Below are positions 1-9,254 of a stretch of DNA of 64,000 bases, piece by piece. How positions within the stretch are numbered: position 1 is the first letter of the stretch; each line of letters opens with the position of its first letter. The notes under the pieces are model-generated. The model did no database searches and was not told where the DNA came from. It saw nothing but the letters and a program-made list of their open reading frames with translations. Source of the DNA: Pseudoruminococcus massiliensis (GTDB taxonomy: Bacteria > Bacillota > Clostridia > Oscillospirales > Acutalibacteraceae); assembly GCF_900291955.1 (NCBI RefSeq), contig NZ_OLMR01000003.1:1-64000 (forward strand). The letters are read 5' to 3'. The position numbers and the translations under genes were made by a program.

Positions 1-2
1 AA

Positions 3-479
3 GTAAGTACTTATGAGTCTGAGATTGCCGAAAAGAATAGCCAGATTGCTGAAAAGGATATTGACGCTTGGAGCAACTAATCTCGCAAAGCTCATCTTGG
101 CAAAGACACTCTTACAAGCATTGTTATTGCCTTCTGCGATAGAATCAAGTCTGCTGGCTATCGTCCAATGCTCTATTGCAACCCGAATTGGCTATGCAAT
201 TATTTGCATAAAGACAAGCTGATAAATAAGTACGACATCTGGCTTGCAAACTGGGGTTATGTTGGCAAGTATGGTGGTTGGATATGCTTAGATTACACTG
301 CTAAAGTCGGTACAACCTCAACAGTAAAGTCTGACAAGGTTTATTATACAGTTAAGAGTGGCGACACACTCAGCTACATCGCATACAGATACAACACAAC
401 CGTAGACAAGCTTGTATTGCTTAATAACATCAAGAACCGAGATTTAATCTATGTCGGGCAGAAAATTAGAGTAAAATAA
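3..479 (+). pseudogene. GH25 lysozyme C-terminus with LysM domain, 5' end outside window, in-frame stop
   Basis: The frame beginning at base 3 encodes the C-terminal part of a glycoside hydrolase family 25 (Chalaropsis-type) muramidase. The stretch [20 protein letters not shown] and the following DIWLANWG are typical of the last strands of that barrel. A LysM peptidoglycan-binding domain follows ([13 protein letters not shown] ... [11 protein letters not shown]) and the frame ends at 479. A TAA at 78-80 interrupts the frame (WSN[13 protein letters not shown]). A CAA to TAA change would explain it. The 5' part is outside the window, so this is either a pseudogene or a gene with a recent nonsense mutation. 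It lies outside the integrated element and shares the AT-rich composition of the flank. Confidence 0.7.
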
Positions 480-491
480 CATAAAACGACT

Positions 492-534
492 AAGAGCTGT
501 ATCTACACTTTCTCGTGGGTACGGCTCTTTTTTT
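492..534 (+). terminator. Rho-independent terminator after the lysozyme remnant
   Basis: AAGAGCTGTA at 492 pairs with TACGGCTCTT ending near 530, allowing a G-U pair, and runs into an uninterrupted T tract. It begins 13 bases after the lysozyme stop codon. Confidence 0.8.
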
Positions 535-548
535 GTTTGTAAGTTATT

Positions 549-582
549 TTTAGTGTCACATTTAGTGTCACATTGGTATAAT
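549..582 (+). promoter_or_regulatory. 12-bp tandem repeat followed by an extended -10 box
   Basis: TTTAGTGTCACA occurs twice head to tail (549-560 and 561-572) and is followed by TTGGTATAAT, an extended -10 at 577-582. A repeat pair beside a -10 is the layout of a regulated promoter. It points right, towards the element boundary. No intact gene follows before 779, so whatever it drove may have been displaced by the insertion. Confidence 0.35.
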
Positions 583-630
583 ATTTTGCAATATTTAAAG
601 CAATTTTACATAATACAAGCTATAAAAAAT

Positions 631-672
631 AACCTCAGTAAAAATGCAAAAATCCGCATAAATACTGAGGTT
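631..672. terminator. 10-bp inverted repeat, possible terminator or element scar
   Basis: AACCTCAGTA (631-640) and TACTGAGGTT (663-672) are perfectly complementary around a 22-base AT-rich loop. The right side is TTTAG, not a long T tract. Read leftwards, the stem is followed by ATTTTTTATAG, so it could stop minus-strand transcripts leaving the defence operon. Confidence 0.45.
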
Positions 673-730
673 TAGCCATATGAAAGTAAAGACCTATTTT
701 GATACCAAATGCACACGGCACTGACCTTTT

Positions 731-778
731 ATTAAAAGGTTCACCCACCATTAAAAGGTGTAGGAATAATTAAAAGGT
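731..778. repeat. Three ATTAAAAGGT repeats at 19-bp spacing
   Basis: ATTAAAAGGT occurs at 731-740, 750-759 and 769-778, exactly 19 bp apart. The third copy overlaps the 14-bp repeat proposed as the left attachment core. Similar AAAAT-GCACACCC units lie just beyond the right end at 58797-58854, so the array probably belongs to the integration target. Confidence 0.75.
762..775. repeat. Putative left attachment core (attL)
   Basis: AGGAATAATTAAAA here is repeated identically at 58787-58800. The two copies bracket the GC-rich element. The left copy is 3 bp past the stop codon of the outermost defence gene and the right copy is 68 bp past the outermost recombinase gene. Large serine recombinases usually share only a short core, so the true crossover could be a few bases within this repeat. 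Confidence 0.6.
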
Positions 779-1834
779 TCAATCCGAAAAATACTCATCT
801 ACAATTGCATTCAGTTGTGCGGCAATTTCCGAGAAATCTCTATTCAGGTTAAGCGTTTTTACGCTGATTTTGTTGCCGCTCATTTGATAGCTGTTGTTCG
901 GTTGAATAGCCTCGTCTGTTGCGGCATACAGGAGCATACCGGAAACCGTATGCGGTTGAGTTCCGAACTCGGTGTCCTTATTTTTCACATAAGTGAAAAT
1001 CTGATATAGATTCCCGGAGTGCAAGGTGTGGACATCGTACTGAGCCTGTGTGGTATGTGTGTAATACTTGGCATCTATAATCAACACAGTGCTTCCTTTG
1101 GTCAGCATGATGTCACTCTGCATTACCGGAAGCATTGTGCCGATGCCATCATCTAATGCCCACGGAATTTGAGATGCCGTTGCAGTCACCTGCGGGCACT
1201 CCTTGGCGTAATACTCAAGGATGAACTTCTCATAAAGGCGATTCATGCGCTGTTCGTCAATAAAAGAAGCTAACCGATATTCGCCGGAGTCCGTTGTCAG
1301 CAGCATTCCTTCAAGAATCAGCTGGCAAAGGCTGATAAGCATACGGTAGGTATTGTTGTTCCGCTGAAACCGAATGGCAGACCAGCGTATTGCAGACGGG
1401 TCTATGGTGTCAACATTCGAAAAGAACAGCATTTCCTTCTTCAAATCGCTCTTATACTCCTGACTCACTCTTGCGTGGCGGAGCAGAAGCATAACAGTTG
1501 TTTTCAGAATCTGATTCAGAAGGTTGTTTTCTGAAAGCTCATCATACTCGCAGGTCAATACCCGCTTTCTGGCGAGACGGTTCTGTATGGTCCCCGGCAT
1601 ATCGATTTTGCCACGAACAACGGCTACATCTTCTTTGCGATTCAGATACTCACGATATAAGCCCTGCTTCAACTGCCGACCTATGCCCTTGGCGAGGATG
1701 GCTGCAAACAGATTGTGTATGTTTTCAAACTCTTCGGTAGCAACATCCTCATATCCGCCTTGATTGAGCGTCGTGAAGGCATACGAAAGCATATAGTATA
1801 TGTTTTTGATGAAGATGCTTTTATCCTTAATCAT
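779..1834 (-). CDS. mcrC: McrC-like subunit of a McrBC-type modification-dependent restriction system
   Basis: This is the predicted nuclease subunit that cuts DNA when loaded by the McrB motor bound to modified cytosine. The N-terminal half has the McrC pattern IKNIYYMLSYAF, GLYREYLNRKED and YDELSENNLLNQILKTT. The C-terminal half carries a PD-(D/E)xK core, with QSDIMLTKG followed by VLIIDAKYY. About 351 residues is normal for McrC. I chose ATG at 1834, which overlaps the mcrB stop in an ATGA arrangement. An upstream in-frame start at 1864 would run into mcrB. It is the last gene of the minus-strand operon and ends 3 bp from the proposed attachment core. Confidence 0.88.
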   Translation of the reverse strand: MIKDKSIFIKNIYYMLSYAFTTLNQGGYEDVATEEFENIHNLFAAILAKGIGRQLKQGLYREYLNRKEDVAVVRGKIDMPGTIQNRLARKRVLTCEYDELSENNLLNQILKTTVMLLLRHARVSQEYKSDLKKEMLFFSNVDTIDPSAIRWSAIRFQRNNNTYRMLISLCQLILEGMLLTTDSGEYRLASFIDEQRMNRLYEKFILEYYAKECPQVTATASQIPWALDDGIGTMLPVMQSDIMLTKGSTVLIIDAKYYTHTTQAQYDVHTLHSGNLYQIFTYVKNKDTEFGTQPHTVSGMLLYAATDEAIQPNNSYQMSGNKISVKTLNLNRDFSEIAAQLNAIVDEYFSD

Positions 1835-4230
1835 TGAAACACACCCTGCAGAATATTTTCCCAACGCTGGAGTTTGTTCGGATCATCAAACCAGTATTCG
1901 CTGAGCATTGGCAGAATATCATAATCAACGATGGAGTGCATCCACTCATCTGTACAAATATCCCTGCCGCAGAAATAGCTGTGTCCAATGCAGAATCCCT
2001 TACCCAGAGATTTATCAAGTGCAATTTCATGATTCAGGTCTTTTACCTTGGATATCAGCTCATTCAGCGTTTCGTTGTTCAAGCCGTTCTGGTAATGGAT
2101 AAATCCTTCGGAATCAAATCCCGGCTCCACCTCAAAGAAGCTAAATCGACGGCGCAGAGCGTAGTCAATCATCGCAAGGCTGCGGTCTGCCGTGTTCATC
2201 ATGCCGATGATATACAGATTTTTGGGAACAGAGAAAGACAGCCCGTTATACGCCAGCGTCGCCTTGGTACCCCTGTAGTCCTTCTCAATCAGCATCAGCA
2301 GTTCGCCGAATATCTTGCTCATATTACCTCGGTTGATTTCGTCAATGATGAAGAAGAATTCCTTATCCGGCTGGTTTGCAGCTTTCTGGCAAAACCGATA
2401 GAAGATGCCGTATTTCAATTCAAATCCATCCTCAACAGGCTTATAGCCCATCATAAAATCCTCGTAAGAATAATTCTGGTGGAACTGAACGAATTCAATG
2501 CGGCTGTCGTCTTGTTCACCCATCATAGACCATGCCAACCGTCTGGCAGCGAAGGTCTTGCCAACACCGGGGGCACCCTGCAGAATGATGTTCTTCTTGT
2601 TGCGGAGAACAGCTACAAGGTTCTCGTAGCGTTTTTCGGTCATATAGACCTCATCCAGAAAATCACTTTTTGTGTACGCATCTATAGCTGCATCCGTGGA
2701 TACCGGATTCTCTTCCCGAATCATATCGAGAATGAAGTCATATTCACCTCTGGTGAGCTTGAAAAGGCTGCCTTGGGGATTTTGGAAATACTCCATGCGT
2801 TCCAGTCCAGGGCATTCTTTTAGCGTAGCATAATCAATAGGAGAGGTCAGTCCTTCTACTTTTTCAAAAAACAGCTTTTCGCCGTCCTGCTCTGCGCTGA
2901 CACGACCAATGGCAACGATCTGTTTTACCGGATTGGATTCGTAGCCGATGATCATATCTCCGGCTTTCGCATCCAAGAAGTTTTGGAATATGCGGCGCTT
3001 GTTTCCGTTCTCGTTGTATAGCGTGTAGGACTGCACCTCGCCAACAGCAATATCGGAGTAGCTCCAGATTTTCGGATTGGCATTCAGCCACCAATATCCA
3101 CGATCTTCTTCGCCCGGAGCGGCAGCGACATACAGTTCAATACCGCTCAAATCGGTTTTGTCGAGAGCGGTGGACAGTTCATCACGCAATTTCCAGATAT
3201 AGCTGCCTTGCTCGTCCTTCGTTGCATATCGTCCGATGTACAGAACAGGCCACCACTTTGAGTTTTCATTTTTATCGTCGGTTAAAACCGGACAACCCGT
3301 TTTTTCAACGACTCTTTTGGCAAGTGCGGTTGAACCCGTTAAATAGAAATTTTTTGTTTCACCGTATTTGACCGCAAGCTGTGTGCAGGTCGCCTGTCCG
3401 CCGTAATCCTTCATGCGTTTCATGATTTCAAGGCTTCCCGTTGTGAACACCTTGTCATCGCCAAGCAGGGCAAGCCAGTCCTCTTCGGTCAATCCGGGTG
3501 TGTAATCGCTCGGAAACCATGCTGCCGCTTCCGCTTTTTCCGCATTTTCCTGCGAATAGAGGCGGCTGATATAGAAACCGACATCAATGGTCAGCGTTTT
3601 CAGTTCGGGATCGGGATAACAGGTATCCGTCAGCTGCGACTGGAACAGATTCACCAGTTCAGTGTCCTCTTTCAGTGCGGCACTGATCTCATCATAGAGC
3701 CGCAGGAAATTACGGATATTGTCCGCATAGGCGCCCTTTTTGAACCGATAGTCCGACTCCAGTTCGCTGGAGACCGTTTTTACCTCACCGAATTTGTAGA
3801 TATAATACTTGTCCGGATAGCGCAGCCAAAGGTATGTGCTGATAGCGTTTTCGTACTGGTAGTGCTGCGCCGCACCGTTTCCGTATTTTTCGAGAAGAAT
3901 GGACGATTGCATTTTGAATGCATTCATTCTCTCAAACACATCTTGACTCTCGTCAAACAGGGCGATAAACATAGCCCGCACTTCCTCCGGGGCGGCTTTC
4001 GCAAAGCCCACGATCATGCCCTTCGGAAAATTATTATTTGATGCCAGGAGGTTAAACGTCTTATCAAGGGAGCGGCTCAGCATTTCGGGAAAATCAGACG
4101 CATTCACATCCCAATTGTCCTGAAACCATTTGACGGCTTCCCATTTGTATTTTTCGTTGCCCCACTGCGTGGAAACAAAGCTCTGCTTGTACTGTGCCAG
4201 TACATCCTTCAATCGAAATTGATCAAACAT
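1831..4230 (-). CDS. mcrB: McrB-like AAA+ GTPase with an EVE modified-base-binding domain
   Basis: This is the motor and recognition subunit of a McrBC system, 799 residues. From about 360 to 510 there is an EVE-type domain (YWWLNANPKIWSY, then AGDMIIGYESNP and GRVSAEQDGEKL), the fold that flips out 5-methyl- or other modified cytosines. An AAA+ module follows: Walker A GAPGVGKT near 550, FVQFHQNYSYEDFMMGYKP, Walker B FFFIIDEINRG, and the McrB signature MMNTADRSLAMIDYALRRRF. E. coli McrB uses a different N-terminal reader domain, so the target modification may differ. The N-terminal ~350 residues match nothing I can name. It overlaps mcrC by 4 bp and starts 12 bp after hsdR ends. Confidence 0.9.
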   Translation of the reverse strand: MFDQFRLKDVLAQYKQSFVSTQWGNEKYKWEAVKWFQDNWDVNASDFPEMLSRSLDKTFNLLASNNNFPKGMIVGFAKAAPEEVRAMFIALFDESQDVFERMNAFKMQSSILLEKYGNGAAQHYQYENAISTYLWLRYPDKYYIYKFGEVKTVSSELESDYRFKKGAYADNIRNFLRLYDEISAALKEDTELVNLFQSQLTDTCYPDPELKTLTIDVGFYISRLYSQENAEKAEAAAWFPSDYTPGLTEEDWLALLGDDKVFTTGSLEIMKRMKDYGGQATCTQLAVKYGETKNFYLTGSTALAKRVVEKTGCPVLTDDKNENSKWWPVLYIGRYATKDEQGSYIWKLRDELSTALDKTDLSGIELYVAAAPGEEDRGYWWLNANPKIWSYSDIAVGEVQSYTLYNENGNKRRIFQNFLDAKAGDMIIGYESNPVKQIVAIGRVSAEQDGEKLFFEKVEGLTSPIDYATLKECPGLERMEYFQNPQGSLFKLTRGEYDFILDMIREENPVSTDAAIDAYTKSDFLDEVYMTEKRYENLVAVLRNKKNIILQGAPGVGKTFAARRLAWSMMGEQDDSRIEFVQFHQNYSYEDFMMGYKPVEDGFELKYGIFYRFCQKAANQPDKEFFFIIDEINRGNMSKIFGELLMLIEKDYRGTKATLAYNGLSFSVPKNLYIIGMMNTADRSLAMIDYALRRRFSFFEVEPGFDSEGFIHYQNGLNNETLNELISKVKDLNHEIALDKSLGKGFCIGHSYFCGRDICTDEWMHSIVDYDILPMLSEYWFDDPNKLQRWENILQGVFQ

Positions 4231-4242
4231 GAAACCACCCCT

Positions 4243-7209
4243 TTATGCTTCTCTCAGGCTCTTGTATATCTCTTCCGTGAAGATACCGAGAACCTGTTTT
4301 TTTATTTCATCATTACTGAGCAGCAGAGAAAAGAAATCCTGATTCTGCTCCAGTCCCTCAATCAGTGCATCGTCGATATCGTCAAAGTACGAAAACTCAA
4401 AGTCTTTGACGGTGTTGTTCCGGGCGCTGGTTTTCAGTTTATCGGATTTCATCAGAATATCCCGAATCTGCAGCATGGCTTTGACCGCAACATCGTTGTC
4501 GTAGGCTTTTCCAGTCCGGCTGTTGATTTCGGCTATGATCTGGGAAAGCCGTTCCTCTTTTGCTTCGGTCAATCCAAAACTCTCCGCTGTTGGCAGCTTT
4601 ACAACCGGCTGTGCTACCAGCTTCGGATTGGTATGTTCTTCGGCTTTTTTCTGAACGAAATTCGTAGCCTTGATTTTGCCGTCCAGATTATAGCCGCCGC
4701 CCGGATGCTTAATATTGATGTATGCCAGCAGATAAGTAATAAAATTGTACTTCTTATGCAGGTCGGTATCCTCGAAGCAGGACACCTGCAACAGGAATTC
4801 ATAGAAACGAACAAAATGCCGCATCTGAGATACGATCTCCTGTTGCTTGAGCGGCTCATACTGCTCGATCATGTTTTTCGACCGTTTGAAGTAGAAAGTC
4901 AGTTTCTGCTTATCCTTGGAGGAAATATTCCCCTTGTAAAGCAGTTCGTTGGCTTTTTCGATATCATCCGGGTCAAGCACGGTGTACGCATCAATTTGCG
5001 CCTCCAGATCGTAAATCGCCGTCGGCGTTACGGAAGTGGAGAGCAACGTAGTCGTATAATACGGTGCAAATGCCGCTTTGATATCTTCGTATGTATTTGC
5101 AAAGTCCAGCACAAAGGTTTTCTTCTCGAACGGCGGGCAGATACGGTTCAGGCGGGAGAGCGTCTGAACGGCAGACACACCCTTCAGCTTTTTGAGAACA
5201 TACATAGCGCAGAGCTTCGGCTGGTCAAACCCAGTCTGATACTTGTTTGCAACCAAAAGCACCTGGTATTCGTCCTTGTCAAATTCCTTCGTCAAACGAT
5301 CTTCCGGGAAACCGTTCATGGAAGCCTCGGAATATTCGGTTTCATCGTCCGGGAGCTTTACCTTGCCGGAAAACGCCACCAGAGCCTTAATGTCCGAGTA
5401 TCCCTTCTTCTTGGTATAGTCCTCAAAAGCCTGACGGTACTTCACAGCGCCCTGTCTGGATGCGGTGATGACCATTGCCTTTGCCATGCCGCCGAGTTCG
5501 GGCATTACGGTTGTGCGGAAATGCTCCACGATGACCTCCACCCGCTGGGCAATGTTCGTTTCATGCAGCTCCACGAAACGGGCAATCTGTCGCTTTGCAT
5601 CGACTGTTTTGCACCGAGGGTCTTCTTCGATTTCCTTGTTGATCTGATAGAAAGTGTCATAAGTCGTGTAGTTCTGAAGCACATCAAGAATAAATCCTTC
5701 CTCAATGGCCTGCTTCATGGAATAGATATGGAACGCTTCACGCTGACCTTTTGTGTTCAAACGACCGAACAGCTGAATGGTCGTAGGCTTCGGTGTGGCA
5801 GTGAAAGCAAACATGGACACGTTGGCCTGTTTGCCGTTTCTGCGGATCTCGTCTGTAATCATATCTTCCACATCGGCAGCTTCCTGCTCTCCGGCACCAA
5901 GCGACTTTGTGACCGCTGCCATGTCCTTACCTGCGGTGGAGGAATGTGCCTCATCGATAATAACCGCAAAACGCTTGTTTTTCAGCCCTGCAACGCTGTC
6001 CACGATATACGGGAATTTCTGGATCGTGGTGGCGATGATTTTCGTATTGCCGTTCAGTGCAATGGCAAGGTCGGCAGAGTTGCACTTATCGTCCATAACA
6101 CGGATAAGTCCTGCTTTGTGCTCCATGCCCATAATGGCTTTCTGTAGCTGACGGTCAACTACGACTCGGTCGGTGATAATCACGACATTGTCAAAGATAA
6201 TTTTATTATCTGCATCGTGCAGTGAAGTCAGACGGTGCGCCAGCCATGCGATGGAGTTGGTTTTGCCGGAGCCTGCACTGTGCTGAATCAGATAATTCTG
6301 CGTTGTGCCGTTGTCACGGACATCACCCAGCAGCTTGCGAATCACATCGAGCTGATGATACCGAGGGAATATGACATTCTCGGACTTTTTCGTTTTTCCT
6401 GTCAGCTCGTCCTTACTTTCCTTGGTTTCGATAAAGATGAACTTACTGATGAGGTCAAGGACGGTATCCTTTGTCAGAATATCCTCCCACATATAGGACA
6501 CGCTGTACTTGTCTTTGAAGGTAGGATTGCCCGCACCGGCATTGACACCTTCACCGTTTCCCATGTTGAACGGCAGGAAGAAGGTGGCGTTGCCTGCGAG
6601 CTTGGTGGTCATATAAACCTGCTCTAAGTCCATCGCAAAGTTCACAAGGCAGCCTGCCTTAAACCAAAACAGGCGGGTCTTGGGATCACGGTCAACACGG
6701 TACTGATAGATGGCATCCTGATAGGACTGACCGGCGGCATTACATTTCAGCTCAAAGGACATGATGGCAAGACCGTTCAGGAAAATTACCAGGTCAATGC
6801 GCTCATCATCGCTTGCCCAGACTTCCTCCATGACGGAGAAAATGTTCTTTTCATATTTCGCCAACAATTCACGGTTGAAGGTGGTCGCAGGCTTCGTATA
6901 CATCAGTTCCAGCTTCATGTTGGAAATCTCAATACCGTGCTTCAGCACATCCAGCAGACTGCCGCGGGTTTTGGTCACCTCAGCATTGATAAAGCTGACG
7001 AGGGTATCTTCCAGGTCGGACTTGTAGATTTTGCGGAGTGCCGCCATCTCATCCGGCTGGGTATCGTTCAGAAACTGAAACAGCAACTCCCGGTCCATAG
7101 CAAAAAGACGGTCATAACTTGTTGCTTTGCGGACGATGTAACCGTTGTCCTGCGAGCGCCTGTCCATGATGAAATGCTGATATTCTTTTTCGGTCAGTAT
7201 GTTGTTCAT
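4243..7209 (-). CDS. hsdR: Type I restriction enzyme R subunit (HsdR)
   Basis: This is the 988-residue ATP-dependent translocase and nuclease of a type I restriction-modification system. The N-terminal nuclease core is at ~150-175 (VIFLNGLAIMSFELKCN, the PD-ExK motif). The helicase part has Walker A SAGSGKTNS near 313, VIIDEAHSS near 420 and motif III FAFTATPKPTT. The motor's second RecA lobe has YQTGFDQPKLCAMYV and QTLSRLNR. The length fits the family and no lesion is visible. It lies downstream of the TIR gene and directly upstream of mcrB, so restriction and modification-dependent restriction share one transcript. Confidence 0.95.
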   Translation of the reverse strand: MNNILTEKEYQHFIMDRRSQDNGYIVRKATSYDRLFAMDRELLFQFLNDTQPDEMAALRKIYKSDLEDTLVSFINAEVTKTRGSLLDVLKHGIEISNMKLELMYTKPATTFNRELLAKYEKNIFSVMEEVWASDDERIDLVIFLNGLAIMSFELKCNAAGQSYQDAIYQYRVDRDPKTRLFWFKAGCLVNFAMDLEQVYMTTKLAGNATFFLPFNMGNGEGVNAGAGNPTFKDKYSVSYMWEDILTKDTVLDLISKFIFIETKESKDELTGKTKKSENVIFPRYHQLDVIRKLLGDVRDNGTTQNYLIQHSAGSGKTNSIAWLAHRLTSLHDADNKIIFDNVVIITDRVVVDRQLQKAIMGMEHKAGLIRVMDDKCNSADLAIALNGNTKIIATTIQKFPYIVDSVAGLKNKRFAVIIDEAHSSTAGKDMAAVTKSLGAGEQEAADVEDMITDEIRRNGKQANVSMFAFTATPKPTTIQLFGRLNTKGQREAFHIYSMKQAIEEGFILDVLQNYTTYDTFYQINKEIEEDPRCKTVDAKRQIARFVELHETNIAQRVEVIVEHFRTTVMPELGGMAKAMVITASRQGAVKYRQAFEDYTKKKGYSDIKALVAFSGKVKLPDDETEYSEASMNGFPEDRLTKEFDKDEYQVLLVANKYQTGFDQPKLCAMYVLKKLKGVSAVQTLSRLNRICPPFEKKTFVLDFANTYEDIKAAFAPYYTTTLLSTSVTPTAIYDLEAQIDAYTVLDPDDIEKANELLYKGNISSKDKQKLTFYFKRSKNMIEQYEPLKQQEIVSQMRHFVRFYEFLLQVSCFEDTDLHKKYNFITYLLAYINIKHPGGGYNLDGKIKATNFVQKKAEEHTNPKLVAQPVVKLPTAESFGLTEAKEERLSQIIAEINSRTGKAYDNDVAVKAMLQIRDILMKSDKLKTSARNNTVKDFEFSYFDDIDDALIEGLEQNQDFFSLLLSNDEIKKQVLGIFTEEIYKSLREA

Positions 7210-7224
7210 ATGCCATCTACCTCC

Positions 7225-7968
7225 TTACTCGCTTTTCAGGCGCTTGATTAGTTGCCGTGCAAAAAGCAAAGCAATCTGGTCGCAGCTATATTTAGATGAG
7301 TCAATCGCTTGTATATCCGCCACAGATGGGTACTTTTCTTGCAACTGCGAAGCCGTGATGTTGTGTAAAATCGGCAAAATTAACTTCTGTCCGCTTCGAT
7401 TTTGCCGGTTCAAAAACTCATGTAATTCTCGCTCGGTCCACTCTCGGTCAAAAAAGTTCTCTGAAATAACGATAATTGCAAATTCTGCTTTTTTCGTACC
7501 GTTCAGAATGCGATCTTTCCAATTATCACCCCACTCCAAAGACTCTTTATCGTAGAAAATTGTTACGCCAAGAGTTTTGAGTGAGCTGTACAATTCCTCT
7601 ATCAGGTTTTCCTTATCCTTATTGGCATGGGAAATAAATACATCATATTCAGGCACGTCTTTCGCGCGGTATCTGGGGATATTAACCGTGGAAATTCCAT
7701 TCTTTTCATCCACAAAAGCCTTGTCACTGCGAACGCTCTCCAAACAAGAAACCAATTCCTCGAATGCACCGGTTGAGCGATGAAACAGTATTGTGTTTAT
7801 ACGCTGACCTAACGCATGATTTTTCAGATATGTATCATAGAAAATCTGTACATCGTTCATCCACTTATCGGCCGGTTGCTTTTCAGCGGCTGTTTTCAAC
7901 TTGTTCGGTGGCACGATGCTTTTTGCCCGTTCCAAAAGAGAATCGAGCTGTTCTTCAAAAGTTGCCAT
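7225..7968 (-). CDS. TIR-domain protein embedded in the type I restriction operon
   Basis: 247 residues. The N-terminal ~105 residues are helical and unrecognised. The C-terminal TIR domain runs from ~108 to 240: YDVFISHANKD at 108-118, GVTIFYDKESLEWGDNW, FAIIVISENFFDREW, then W177-x3-E181 in WTERELHEF, the position of the catalytic glutamate in NAD-cleaving TIR enzymes. I chose ATG 7968, which shares one base with the hsdS stop codon and follows GGAGGTGATTTG. The tight coupling to hsdS suggests co-translation with the specificity subunit. Bacterial TIR proteins act mainly as NADases or signal-nucleotide synthases in abortive infection. A role triggered by failed restriction is inference. There is no signal peptide and no transmembrane segment. 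Confidence 0.85.
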   Translation of the reverse strand: MATFEEQLDSLLERAKSIVPPNKLKTAAEKQPADKWMNDVQIFYDTYLKNHALGQRINTILFHRSTGAFEELVSCLESVRSDKAFVDEKNGISTVNIPRYRAKDVPEYDVFISHANKDKENLIEELYSSLKTLGVTIFYDKESLEWGDNWKDRILNGTKKAEFAIIVISENFFDREWTERELHEFLNRQNRSGQKLILPILHNITASQLQEKYPSVADIQAIDSSKYSCDQIALLFARQLIKRLKSE

Positions 7969-9254
7969 CAAATCACCTCCTTCTTGCCGGTTACATACTC
8001 AAAAATCAGAGATTTTTTGTATTCGTCGAGTGTTGCAAGCTGTGCTTTTTTATCAGCGATAACAGCATCTGCTTTTGAAAGCACAGAATCAATGTGCTTT
8101 ACGATGGCATTCTGCTCATTCAGCGGCGGTACCGGATAGGAAAGCTCCGCCAGTTTGTTCCACCGAAGGTCACAGGAACGCACACGAATACCGGTCGCCA
8201 AAGCAAGAAACACATCACTGTAAGCCATGCTGCGCAGATAATACATGATGTACCGTTTGTTTTGGTCGGTCTCCAAAACATTAAGGACAGGTGACGCCTT
8301 GCCCCTTGAATCAGAAATACCGATAGAGCCAGCAAAGCCATCCATACCATGTACAACTAAATCACCGACATCAATGCCTTGATAGCCGATTTCCTTGTCG
8401 GACATCGTAAAGCCGTCCTCACGGCGGTTACTTCTAAGAGTAACCTCACCATCACGGAAACAAGTGATTACACCGTCATCCTCACGCACGGGCTTCTGCA
8501 TATAGCGAAGAATGTACTTGCCACGGATAACATCCCAGTGTGCGGGCATATTGCCAATCCACTGGACTCCGCTATCCTTCATCTCCGCATTCGGGTTCAG
8601 CCCTTTGGTGACAGTTTCGGTGATAATAGACCGCTTGTACTGCTCCAGCGTGTCGATTTGGGTTTGGATGTCGGCGGTCAGCGCATCAATTTCAGCACAT
8701 TTAGCGTCAAGGAAATCGGCAATGCGGTGTTGTTCATCAATTGAAGCAACAGGAATAAAAAGTCCGCCAAACTTATCCATCGGTATGCGCATTCGAATTG
8801 TGTTTAATTTTCCATTACCAGATTCTTTTATGAGGATGCCATTGCCGAGTCCAAACAGGCTGCGCTGAAACATCGTCGTTTGGAAGATGTAGTTATAATA
8901 TCTCACATCTTCTATTGCTTTCCAGGGACGTAGCATATAGTAAACAGGGCTGACACACCCAAAGTACTGTGACAAGCCTACAGAGCCGGACAAAATATTC
9001 ATACTGTTCATCACGATGTCGCCGGGATAAGCCAGCCTATATGCACTAACATCTTCCTTTGGCTTGTTGCCGCCACCCTCTTTTTGGTCATATGGAATAA
9101 CGCCCTGTTTGGCAGTTAGAGAAAGTATCTCGGTCGTTCTTACGGGATTATTTTTCTCAACCCGTTCTTGTAAGCAGTATTTGATTTTCTTAAGTTCCCA
9201 ATCGGAAGGGTATTCGCCCAACCATGAGATTCCGCTATCTTTAGTTGCTCTCAT
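7968..9254 (-). CDS. hsdS: Type I restriction-modification specificity subunit (HsdS)
   Basis: 428 residues with the classic two-half layout. The first target-recognition domain begins SGISWLGEYPSDWELKKIKY and the second begins SGVQWIGNMPAHWDVIRGKY. Each ends in a conserved helical spacer (DEQHRIADFLDAKCAEID ... LEQYKRSIITETVTKGL, and NEQNAIVKHIDSVLSKAD ... LDEYKKSLIFEYVTGKK). Two intact halves predict a bipartite recognition site. The start at 9254 lies inside the end of the membrane-protein gene (14-bp overlap) and the end overlaps the TIR start. With hsdM broken, the subunit may have no partner methylase here. Confidence 0.93.
   Translation of the reverse strand: MRATKDSGISWLGEYPSDWELKKIKYCLQERVEKNNPVRTTEILSLTAKQGVIPYDQKEGGGNKPKEDVSAYRLAYPGDIVMNSMNILSGSVGLSQYFGCVSPVYYMLRPWKAIEDVRYYNYIFQTTMFQRSLFGLGNGILIKESGNGKLNTIRMRIPMDKFGGLFIPVASIDEQHRIADFLDAKCAEIDALTADIQTQIDTLEQYKRSIITETVTKGLNPNAEMKDSGVQWIGNMPAHWDVIRGKYILRYMQKPVREDDGVITCFRDGEVTLRSNRREDGFTMSDKEIGYQGIDVGDLVVHGMDGFAGSIGISDSRGKASPVLNVLETDQNKRYIMYYLRSMAYSDVFLALATGIRVRSCDLRWNKLAELSYPVPPLNEQNAIVKHIDSVLSKADAVIADKKAQLATLDEYKKSLIFEYVTGKKEVI

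Noticed and set aside
4219-6147. A 642-codon plus-strand open frame opposite hsdR
   Set aside because: It is the mirror of a conserved type I restriction gene, has no ribosome site and no recognisable protein family.
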